Below are positions 1 through 5,672 of a stretch of DNA of 10,164 nt, piece by piece (positions within the stretch are counted from its first letter, which is position 1; each line of letters begins with the position of its first letter). The stretch spans positions 1-10,164 of the forward strand of contig JAUXDF010000079.1 in the NCBI GenBank assembly GCA_030618505.1, read 5' to 3'. The stretch is from Spongiibacteraceae bacterium (lineage in GTDB: Bacteria; Pseudomonadota; Gammaproteobacteria; Pseudomonadales; PIVM01). The notes below the pieces were generated by a model. That model was not told where the DNA came from. It saw nothing but the letters and a program-made list of their open reading frames with translations, and made no database searches. The translations under genes and the position numbers were made by a program.

Positions 1-301
1 CCAGGGGGTGATGATAATAGTCAGCGGACCAGCGCAGCAGTTTAATGATGGCTGTTGGCAAAATTGGTGCATCATCCAGTATAGCGAGGGCAGCTTTTAG
101 TTTGTTTTTTGCCAGCCCGCTCTTCTCGCTGGTGGAAACCAAGATGGCAACAACCTCCCTGTTGCCCAGCGGTACCAGTACGCGTATGCCAGTCTTTAAG
201 TTTTGGTATTGTTCTTTGGGTAGGCTTTCAGGGGGGAGGTAGTCAAACAGTCGCCGCAGTGGAGTGGGTACAGCAATATGGAGGATCAGGTCGACTGGCA
301 T
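1..301 (-). CDS. priA: Primosomal protein N' (PriA), replication-restart helicase, N-terminal part
   Basis: Reading the reverse strand from the ATG at 301-299 gives 100 codons that run off the left edge. The protein begins MPVDLILHIAVPTPLRRLFD and continues through a GIRVLVPLGNREVVAILV block to WSADYYHHPL. These match the 3'-DNA-binding domain of PriA: the GxRVxVPxGxRxxxGxVV segment and the WxADYYxxPxG end. PriA recognises stalled or collapsed forks and reloads the replicative helicase through PriB/DnaT/DnaC. Only this DNA-binding domain is present; the helicase motifs and zinc-binding cysteines lie outside the window. There is no clear Shine-Dalgarno sequence before the ATG (the preceding bases are ACAGATAAATAG), and a promoter candidate lies very close upstream. 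It is transcribed divergently from rpmE. Identity is secure from the domain pattern. Confidence 0.93.
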   Translation of the reverse strand, partial: MPVDLILHIAVPTPLRRLFDYLPPESLPKEQYQNLKTGIRVLVPLGNREVVAILVSTSEKSGLAKNKLKAALAILDDAPILPTAIIKLLRWSADYYHHPL

Positions 302-312
302 CTATTTATCTG

Positions 313-341
313 TATATAAGGTCTTGTTTATAGGGAGTAAA
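313..341 (-). promoter_or_regulatory. Candidate sigma-70 promoter for priA
   Basis: On the reverse strand, TTTACT (341-336) and TATATA (318-313) are separated by exactly 17 bases, a good sigma-70 arrangement. Transcription would begin near 306, leaving a leader of only about five bases before the priA ATG. That agrees with the absence of a ribosome binding site but is unusual. The call rests on consensus match only. Confidence 0.45.
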
Positions 342-373
342 CTGCGCTTGAGCCATTCTAGCAGATTCAGTGC

Positions 374-401
374 TTGTCAATTGGCGAAATTTTGGTACTA
401 T
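374..401 (+). promoter_or_regulatory. Candidate sigma-70 promoter for rpmE (extended -10)
   Basis: TTGTCA (374-379) and TACTAT (396-401) are 16 bases apart. The bases before the -10 hexamer are TGG, giving an extended -10 (TGn). This is the best promoter match in the intergenic region and faces rpmE. Transcription would start near 408, giving a leader of about 124 bases. A strong promoter suits a ribosomal protein gene. There is no experimental support. Confidence 0.55.
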
Positions 402-472
402 GCGCGTCTATTTTTTGCTCGGTCGTGCTTGAAGATGCATGACAGGGTAATGATTTAAAATTCAGTAACTAT

Positions 473-523
473 GGATGCGGTGCCTGGCAAAGATCAGGTG
501 GCGGCATCCGGCAAAGCGTAGGA
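473..523 (+). promoter_or_regulatory. Structured rpmE leader: hairpin plus duplicated GGCAAAGnnnAGG element and RBS
   Basis: The outer arms GGATGC (473-478) and GCATCC (504-509) pair perfectly. The inner arms TGCCTG (481-486) and CAGGTG (495-500) also pair, with two G-U pairs, around an eight-base loop (487-494). The element GGCAAAGnnnAGG occurs twice, at 486-498 (loop and 3' inner arm) and at 510-522. The second copy contains the rpmE Shine-Dalgarno sequence AGGA (520-523), eight bases before the ATG. L31 is known to control its own translation through its leader in E. coli, and gammaproteobacterial L31 leader motifs have been proposed. This could be such a site. The hairpin and repeat are visible; the regulatory role is inferred. 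Confidence 0.45.
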
Positions 524-531
524 CAGTAACC

Positions 532-747
532 ATGAGACCTGATATACACCCCCAGTATAATGAATTATCCGCCACTTGCAGTTGTGGGAATGTGATCAAA
601 ACACGTTCGACTTTGGCGGAGGACATCCATATCGACGTATGTTCCAGCTGTCACCCTTTTTACACTGGAAAGCAGAAAATTGTTGATACCGGTGGTCGTA
701 TTGATCGCTTTAAGAAGCGTTTTGCTGGTCGTGGTAGCAGTAAGTAA
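532..747 (+). CDS. rpmE: 50S ribosomal protein L31 (zinc-binding form)
   Basis: The 71-residue protein has the usual length of L31 and aligns along its whole length with the E. coli protein: a DIHPxY start, CSCGNV, DVCSSCHPFYTGKQ and a TGGRxDRFxKRF tail. Cysteines 16, 18, 37 and 40 make up the zinc-binding set, so this is the C+ (zinc-containing) form and not the zinc-free paralogue induced on zinc starvation. L31 helps form an inter-subunit bridge between the 50S and 30S subunits. The start at 532 is favoured over an in-frame upstream start because it gives the family length and follows AGGA at a spacing of eight. The promoter, leader and terminator around it make it look like a single-gene transcription unit. 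Confidence 0.98.
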   Translation: MRPDIHPQYNELSATCSCGNVIKTRSTLAEDIHIDVCSSCHPFYTGKQKIVDTGGRIDRFKKRFAGRGSSK

Positions 748-793
748 AAGTGCGGCGCAGACTTTGATTATAAAATTTCAGAAATGCTGGAAT

Positions 794-1606
794 TTGCAAA
801 ATAAGACACTTTTCAGTGTCTTTTTTTATGCCTGCTTTTTGCATGCAGGCCTTGCTGAGGCGGCCTCGCAGCTAAGTTGTGCTCTTTCGGGTAGCAGTGA
901 GACGGTTGTGGTCAAGCGGGTATTGGATGGTGATACTCTAATATTGGCCGATGATAGCCGGGTCAGGCTAATTGGGCTTAATACGCCCGAGTTGGCGCGC
1001 GAGGGGCGGGCCGCAGAACCGCTGGCTCTCGCGGCAAAGACCTACCTGAAGTCACTGGCCGGAGCTGGGACAAGTTTGCGATTGCAAAGAGGGCATGAGG
1101 CCCGCGATCACTACGGGAGAGACCTGGCACATCTGTTTCTGCCTGATGGTCGCAGTGTAGAACAGGCCTTGCTGGCGGCAGGTATGGGTTTTCATATTGC
1201 TATACCACCCAATCTGGACTATCTCGATTGTCTGCGATCGGCGGAGAATTCTGCCCGAGATTCAAAGCGTGGTGTTTGGTCTGATAGATATTTTTTGCCT
1301 TTGGGTGCAGCACAGCTTAGCCATGATATGCAGGGTTTCAGGCGCGTTCAAGGTATTGTTAGCTCGCTTGAAAAAACAAAAGCAGCCTGGTGGCTGGAGC
1401 TGGAAGGGGATCTTGTGCTGCGCATTAAAAAGTCTGAGTTGGTAAATTTTGACCGACATCTACTGGAGCGTCTGCCAGGCCAGGAAATTGTTGTTCGTGG
1501 TTGGCTGATTAATCGCCATGCTCGGAAAAGTCAGAAAAAAGGTCAGTATAAGCCCTGGATAATGTCGCTTAAGCATCCGCTGGCTATAGTCGGCTGGCCT
1601 GATTGA
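794..1606 (+). CDS. Secreted SNase-like (thermonuclease family) nuclease with C-terminal extension
   Basis: Numbered from the proposed TTG start at 794, this is a 270-residue protein. Residues 1-23 look like a signal peptide: a lysine at 4, a hydrophobic core over about 5-20, and an AEA-A cleavage site near 23/24, so export to the periplasm or beyond is likely. The staphylococcal-nuclease fold covers about 37-155, with DGDT (45-48), RLIGLNTPE (58-66) and YGR (107-109). Arg58, Glu66 and Arg109 correspond to catalytic Arg35, Glu43 and Arg87 of the Staphylococcus enzyme. The calcium ligand Asp40 is replaced by Asn63. Residues of about 165-270 form an extension containing a VRGW-type segment, possibly a second OB-like domain; its role is unknown to me. 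The start is uncertain: no ATG or good RBS lies in frame, TTG at 764 is an alternative, and the rpmE terminator sits inside the 5' codons. The nuclease family call is firm; the substrate is not. Confidence 0.85.
   Translation: MQNKTLFSVFFYACFLHAGLAEAASQLSCALSGSSETVVVKRVLDGDTLILADDSRVRLIGLNTPELAREGRAAEPLALAAKTYLKSLAGAGTSLRLQRGHEARDHYGRDLAHLFLPDGRSVEQALLAAGMGFHIAIPPNLDYLDCLRSAENSARDSKRGVWSDRYFLPLGAAQLSHDMQGFRRVQGIVSSLEKTKAAWWLELEGDLVLRIKKSELVNFDRHLLERLPGQEIVVRGWLINRHARKSQKKGQYKPWIMSLKHPLAIVGWPD
803..827 (+). terminator. Factor-independent terminator of rpmE
   Basis: A perfect eight-base-pair stem, AAGACACT (803-810) with AGTGTCTT (815-822), encloses a TTTC loop and runs directly into a T tract (821-827). 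It lies 55 bases after the rpmE stop codon. It also overlaps the apparent 5' codons of the next gene. A second GC-rich inverted repeat, GCCTGC (830-835) / GCAGGC (845-850), follows immediately but has no T tract. Confidence 0.8.
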
Positions 1607-1628
1607 GGCGCTGTTTGATGCGCTTTTT
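1605..1628 (+). terminator. Weak hairpin terminator after the nuclease gene
   Basis: GAGGCGC (1605-1611) can pair with GCGCTTT (1620-1626), using two G-U pairs, around an eight-base loop, and the 3' arm ends in five T residues (1624-1628). It overlaps the last bases of the TGA stop codon. The stem is short and partly wobble-paired, so termination may be incomplete. Confidence 0.45.
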
Positions 1629-1705
1629 ACTTGTTGTCTGCGGGGGTTTTCTATATCCTTCCGCGTTCGTTTTTTAAAACCAAAGTAATGGTTGGTCTAG
1701 CTATA

Positions 1706-2968
1706 ATGTCAAAAGATTTCAAACAAGCTGCTCTTGATTACCATGAACTGCCAAAACCCGGCAAAATCAGCATAGAGCTGACGACTTCTGCGGAAACTCA
1801 GAATGATCTAGCGCTGGCGTATAGTCCTGGTGTGGCCGAGCCGGTAAGAGCAATAGCTGAAAACCCGGACGATGCCTATCGTTATACGGCTAAGGGCAAT
1901 TTGGTTGCGGTGATCACTAATGGCAGTGCGATTCTTGGCCTGGGAGATCTTGGGCCTTTGGCCAGTAAGCCGGTGATGGAAGGTAAGAGCTTGTTATTTA
2001 AGCGTTTTGCGGGTATTGACTCTGTAGATATTGAGGTTGACTGCGATAGCCCTCAGGCTTTTATTAATACCGTGAGCTCCATTGCAGACACCTTTGGTGG
2101 TATTAATCTTGAGGATATCAAAGCGCCTGAGTGTTTTGAAATTGAGAAGGTGCTGATCGAGAAGTGCAGTATCCCGGTTTTTCACGATGACCAGCATGGT
2201 ACAGCGATTGTTACCGCCGCCGGAATGTTGAATGCGCTGGAAATTCAGGGTAAAAAACTGTCCGAGGCCAAAGTGGTCTGCCTGGGTGCTGGAGCGGCAG
2301 CGATTGCCTGTATGCGTCTGTTGGTTTGTTGCGGCATTAGTCGGGAAAACATCTTTATGCTGGATCGCAAAGGTGTTGTTTATCACGGCCGCGATGGCAT
2401 TAATGAGTTTAAGGCCGAATTTTCCAATGACACTGATAAGCGCACTTTGGCAGATGCCTGTGATGGTGCGGATGTTTTTGTTGGATTATCCGGAGCGAAC
2501 TTGTTAACAGCGGATGTGTTGAAGAAAATGGCGAAAAACCCCATCGTTTTTGCCTGCTCAAATCCTGATCCGGAGATAGATCCTGCCTTGGCGAATGCCA
2601 CCCGCGATGACTTAATTATGGCAACCGGGCGCTCCGATTATCCTAACCAGGTTAATAATGTACTTGGCTTTCCTTTTATCTTTCGTGGTGCGCTGGATGT
2701 TCGAGCTGCAAGTATTAATGAAGAAATGAAGATTGCTGCAGTGCATGCCATTAAGGATCTGGCTAAGGAAGTTGTTCCTCAAAAAGTACTGGATGCCTGT
2801 GATCTGGATGAACTGGAGTTTGGCCCGCAATATATTATCCCTAAACCGCTGGATGATCGTCTGTTGGGCAGAGTTGCTTCAGCTGTTGCTCAGGCAGCGA
2901 TAGATTCGGGTGTTGCCCAGTTGGGTTACCCTTCCCATTACCCGCTGGAATCAGCGGCGGATGTTTAA
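1706..2968 (+). CDS. maeB: Malic enzyme, short form (oxidative decarboxylation of malate to pyruvate)
   Basis: The 420-residue protein converts L-malate to pyruvate and CO2 with reduction of NAD(P). The N-terminal malic domain contains AYSPGVAEP with the catalytic tyrosine (Tyr39) and EGKSLLFKRF with the catalytic lysine (Lys94). The divalent-metal ligands are in NLEDIKAPE (Glu136, Asp137) and FHDDQHGTA (Asp162). The Rossmann NAD(P)-binding domain follows with GAGAAA (194-199). The protein ends after the cofactor domain, so it lacks the C-terminal phosphotransacetylase-like domain of the roughly 760-residue E. coli MaeB and resembles the short pseudomonad form. NADP or NAD preference cannot be read here. 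The start at 1706 (MSKDFKQAALDYHE) matches the usual beginning of the family. ATG at 1688 and TTG at 1631 are in frame, but they add a hydrophobic stretch not expected in this cytosolic enzyme. No strong RBS is visible at any of them. A weak promoter candidate (TTGTTG 1631-1636, TATATC 1652-1657, spacing 15) lies upstream. Confidence 0.93.
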   Translation: MSKDFKQAALDYHELPKPGKISIELTTSAETQNDLALAYSPGVAEPVRAIAENPDDAYRYTAKGNLVAVITNGSAILGLGDLGPLASKPVMEGKSLLFKRFAGIDSVDIEVDCDSPQAFINTVSSIADTFGGINLEDIKAPECFEIEKVLIEKCSIPVFHDDQHGTAIVTAAGMLNALEIQGKKLSEAKVVCLGAGAAAIACMRLLVCCGISRENIFMLDRKGVVYHGRDGINEFKAEFSNDTDKRTLADACDGADVFVGLSGANLLTADVLKKMAKNPIVFACSNPDPEIDPALANATRDDLIMATGRSDYPNQVNNVLGFPFIFRGALDVRAASINEEMKIAAVHAIKDLAKEVVPQKVLDACDLDELEFGPQYIIPKPLDDRLLGRVASAVAQAAIDSGVAQLGYPSHYPLESAADV

Positions 2969-2981
2969 CCTCCTCACACTA

Positions 2982-3018
2982 ATCCCCTCACCCTAACCCT
3001 CTCCCCCAGGAGAGGGAA
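2982..3018. repeat. REP-like palindromic element between convergent genes
   Basis: The sequence has the CCCTCACCCTAACCCTCTCC pattern followed by a perfect eight-base-pair inverted repeat, CCCTCTCC (2997-3004) / GGAGAGGG (3009-3016), with a CCCA loop. This composition (CCCTAACCCTCTCCC plus its mirror) is typical of REP or small MITE-like elements dispersed in proteobacterial genomes. It lies in the 67-base gap between the convergent stop codons of maeB and mrcA, a common site for such elements. It may act as a bidirectional transcript end or mRNA-stabilising hairpin; no T tract follows. Copy number elsewhere cannot be seen from this window. Confidence 0.65.
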
Positions 3019-3035
3019 CTGTTCAGCTCGCCAGC

Positions 3036-5498
3036 TTAAAAAATCTCTTCTGGAAGAACCGTTGCTTCCCTCCCACCTTGTTGATCGCTGGCTCGATGGG
3101 TTTGTGTGGGGGCAAGCTCCTTGCGAAATATCTCAAATATTGCATTTTTGTGGCTCGGGCCTGCTCTTTTGCCGGTTTTCGGATCAATCAATACCGTGAC
3201 GATACCTTCCGGTTGTTGCCTGACATAGGGTGGGATATCGGCGAGTGCTTCGTGCATGTAGTCAATCCAGATCGGCAGCGCGGCAGAGCCGCCGTATTCT
3301 CGTCTGCCCAGGCGCTGGTTACGATCAAAACCCAGCCAGGTAGTTGTTACCACTGAGTGCTGGTAGCCTGAAAACCAGGCATCGGTGGGGCCGTTGGTGG
3401 TGCCTGTTTTTCCGGCGATATCATTTCTTTTCAGTACTTTTGCGCGTCGCCCTGTGCCCTTTTTGATAACATCTTTCAGTATGCTGTCTATGATGTAAGC
3501 AACGCGCTCTTCCATTATTCGTGGAGCCGGCGGATTGATTTTTTTGTCGCCCGTTGCCAGAATCTCTTCAATATTTGCTGATTCCTGCTGCTCTTCTCCA
3601 TCAATGTTATTAAGGGCGCTGTTCTCTGGTATTTGCAGGGAAGGTGTTATTTCACATTTATCGCAGACCGTGAGAGGTGTTGCCTCAAAGAGCGTGTTGT
3701 GCTGGCTATCCATGATTTTGTCAATTAAATAGGGCTCGACTTTGTAGCCACCATTGGCAAAAGTAGCGTAGACCGTGGCCACCTGTAAAGGCGTTAGCGC
3801 GTGACTGCCAAGAGCCAGTGAGAGGTCGTGGGGGAGTTTTTTCTTATCAAAGCCAAAGCGACTAATGTAGTCGGTGGCTTTGTCGATCCCTAGCTCCCTA
3901 AGCAGGCGAATGGAGACAAGGTTGCGTGATTTGTAGAGTGCTTTGCGCAGTCGGGTAGGGCCATAGAATTTACCACTATCGTTTGCCGGGCGCCAGGTAC
4001 CTTCCAGGCTTGAGTCATCAAATACCACGGGCGCATCGTTAATTAATGTGGCTGCAGTGAAGTTGTTTTCCAGCGCAGCCGAGTAGATCAGTGGTTTAAA
4101 GTTGGAGCCCGGTTGTCGAGTGGCTTGTATTGCCCGGTTAAATTTACTTTGCTGAAAGTCAAAACCGCCGACCAAAGCAATGATGCCGCCATTTTGTGGG
4201 GATAGTGAGACAAGTGCTGCCTGGGCTTTGGGGATCTGCATAAACTGCCATTGCCCAGTTTTTGTTTTATTAAGCCATATCAAGTCACCAATGCTCAGGA
4301 AGTCGTTGACACTTTTTGGGGCGGGGCCTCGGCGGCTTTGAGTAATGTAGGGGCGTACGGACTTAAATCCATCATCCCAGCTTACTTCAATTGTTTCTTC
4401 ATTTGAAAGTATTGCTGTTAGCTTTTTGTCTTCTATAGCTGAGACAATGGCGGGTTCTAATCCTGCTAGTTTGGTGGTGGATTTAAGCGTCTTTGGCCAG
4501 TTTTCGGGTATATCTGCATAATTGTTATTTGCACCGCGGTAGCCATGACGTTGATCGTAGGTCAGTAGTCCATCGATAACCGCCTGTTGTGCCCGTTTCT
4601 GCAAGTGACTGCTGACGGTGGTAATAACCTGATAACCATCGGTATAGGCGTGTTTTCCGTAGCGGGCGACCATTTCCTTGCGCGCCATTTCTGCGATATA
4701 CGGCGCTTGCAGTCCAACTCTAAGGTTGTGTCGTTTGGCGCTGAGTAAACTGTTAATTGCCTGCGTATGGGTTGGTTGATCGATGGAACCAAGACTGAGC
4801 ATGCGGTCAAGAATCCAGTTTCTTCTAATCAGTGCGCGGGCTGGATTTGTGATCGGGTTAAAAGAAGACGGTGCTTTTGGTAGACCTGCGATCATTGCCA
4901 ATTGCGCTAGCTCCAATTGATCTATACTTGTTCCGTAGTAGACCTGTGCTGCGGCTTGAATTCCGTAAGCTCTATGACCCAGATATATTTTGTTAACGTA
5001 GAGTTCAAGAATTTGTTCTTTGCTCAGCTCTCTTTCTATCTGCAAAGCGAGGAATATCTCGTTAATTTTGCGGGAGAAGGTTTTTTCCTTCGATAAAAAG
5101 AAGTTTCTGGCAACCTGCATGGTTATGGTGCTACCGCCTGTTTGTTTACGTCCGGTGGTCAGCAGCTGTGAAACAGCACGTAGTAGGCCTTTTATATCAA
5201 CACCATGATGCTGGTGGAAACGGTTGTCTTCAGCGGCCAGCAGGGCTTGAATAAATTGTTCAGGAACATCTTGATAGTTGACGGGGCTTCGACGTTTTTC
5301 TCCAAATTCGCCCATTAGCTCTCCATCGGCACTATATATGCGCAGGGGAGTTTGCAGCTGTATATCGCGTAGTGAGTCTACCGAGGGGAGCTTAGGGGCA
5401 AGGTATAGATAAGCACTGCTGATTAGCAGTAGCGATCCTGCGAAGATGCTGAGTAGGGTGTAGACGCTAAAAGCAAAAATTTTTGAAAAAAAGCTCAT
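3036..5498 (-). CDS. mrcA: Penicillin-binding protein 1A, bifunctional peptidoglycan glycosyltransferase/transpeptidase
   Basis: The 820-residue protein (called PonA in pseudomonads) polymerises lipid II into glycan strands and cross-links them at the inner membrane. A single N-terminal membrane segment spans about residues 8-33. The GT51 glycosyltransferase domain (about 55-230) has the catalytic glutamate in AAEDNRFHQHHG (Glu90), the GGSTITMQ motif (121-128) and RKINEIFLALQIE with the second glutamate (Glu147). An OB-like domain covers about 315-425. The transpeptidase domain has the SxxK nucleophile Ser465 (SNFK, 465-468), SRN (524-526) and KTGT (697-700). A linker of about 600-660 precedes KTGT and carries a CDKC pair (612-615); E. 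coli PBP1A has a similar CxxC as I recall. The ATG at 5498 is preceded by TTTAGG at reasonable spacing. The gene is convergent with maeB and divergent from pilM. All catalytic motifs are intact. Confidence 0.97.
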   Translation of the reverse strand: MSFFSKIFAFSVYTLLSIFAGSLLLISSAYLYLAPKLPSVDSLRDIQLQTPLRIYSADGELMGEFGEKRRSPVNYQDVPEQFIQALLAAEDNRFHQHHGVDIKGLLRAVSQLLTTGRKQTGGSTITMQVARNFFLSKEKTFSRKINEIFLALQIERELSKEQILELYVNKIYLGHRAYGIQAAAQVYYGTSIDQLELAQLAMIAGLPKAPSSFNPITNPARALIRRNWILDRMLSLGSIDQPTHTQAINSLLSAKRHNLRVGLQAPYIAEMARKEMVARYGKHAYTDGYQVITTVSSHLQKRAQQAVIDGLLTYDQRHGYRGANNNYADIPENWPKTLKSTTKLAGLEPAIVSAIEDKKLTAILSNEETIEVSWDDGFKSVRPYITQSRRGPAPKSVNDFLSIGDLIWLNKTKTGQWQFMQIPKAQAALVSLSPQNGGIIALVGGFDFQQSKFNRAIQATRQPGSNFKPLIYSAALENNFTAATLINDAPVVFDDSSLEGTWRPANDSGKFYGPTRLRKALYKSRNLVSIRLLRELGIDKATDYISRFGFDKKKLPHDLSLALGSHALTPLQVATVYATFANGGYKVEPYLIDKIMDSQHNTLFEATPLTVCDKCEITPSLQIPENSALNNIDGEEQQESANIEEILATGDKKINPPAPRIMEERVAYIIDSILKDVIKKGTGRRAKVLKRNDIAGKTGTTNGPTDAWFSGYQHSVVTTTWLGFDRNQRLGRREYGGSAALPIWIDYMHEALADIPPYVRQQPEGIVTVLIDPKTGKRAGPSHKNAIFEIFRKELAPTQTHRASDQQGGREATVLPEEIF

Positions 5499-5672
5499 TT
5501 AATACCTAAAGGGTGGATTAACGCACAAATTTTATGAAAGAGAGTTTATCTGCTCACAGTTTACTATAAGATTTTTTTCTTTTTTCATATTTGTGCTAAT
5601 GTTATACGTGGAAGCTCATGTAATAGAATATAATTTCTGCCTAAGTGGCGGAACCAGATAGGAAAATTTGGT
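5499..5672. promoter_or_regulatory. Divergent mrcA/pilM promoter region with spaced inverted repeat
   Basis: This 174-base AT-rich stretch contains no gene. A perfect eight-base inverted repeat, GCACAAAT (5523-5530) and ATTTGTGC (5589-5596), is separated by 58 bases and brackets a T-rich run (5571-5585). Toward pilM, TATAAT (5629-5634) is a consensus -10 hexamer, but no clear -35 lies at the right distance, so activation by a regulator is possible. Toward mrcA, TATAGT (reverse, 5568-5563) and TAAAAT (reverse, 5534-5529) are -10 candidates, also without convincing -35 boxes. I see no sigma-54 -24/-12 motif. Confidence 0.4.

Noticed and set aside
45..458. Three overlapping forward reading frames of 64-74 codons at the left edge
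   Set aside because: They lie opposite priA or across the priA/rpmE promoter region, have no family resemblance, and are explained by the real priA frame on the reverse strand.
475..531. Longer rpmE start giving a 90-residue protein
   Set aside because: The extra residues have no counterpart in L31, the sequence forms the leader hairpin, and the ATG at 532 has a proper RBS and gives the family length.
680..793. Nuclease start at TTG 680, overlapping rpmE
   Set aside because: It would put 38 residues encoded largely within and just after rpmE ahead of an otherwise normal signal peptide. The later TTG at 794 fits a signal peptide better, though the start remains uncertain.
1631..1705. Malic enzyme start at TTG 1631
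   Set aside because: It adds a hydrophobic N-terminus not found in this cytosolic family and overlaps the likely promoter.
1994..2386. 130-codon reverse-strand frame inside the malic enzyme gene
   Set aside because: Shadow of the malic enzyme coding frame. The protein looks random, and the forward frame has all catalytic motifs.
5600..5672. Sigma-54 promoter for pilM
   Set aside because: No TGGCAC-N5-TTGC arrangement could be found; TGGAAGCTC (5609-5617) lacks a matching -12 element.
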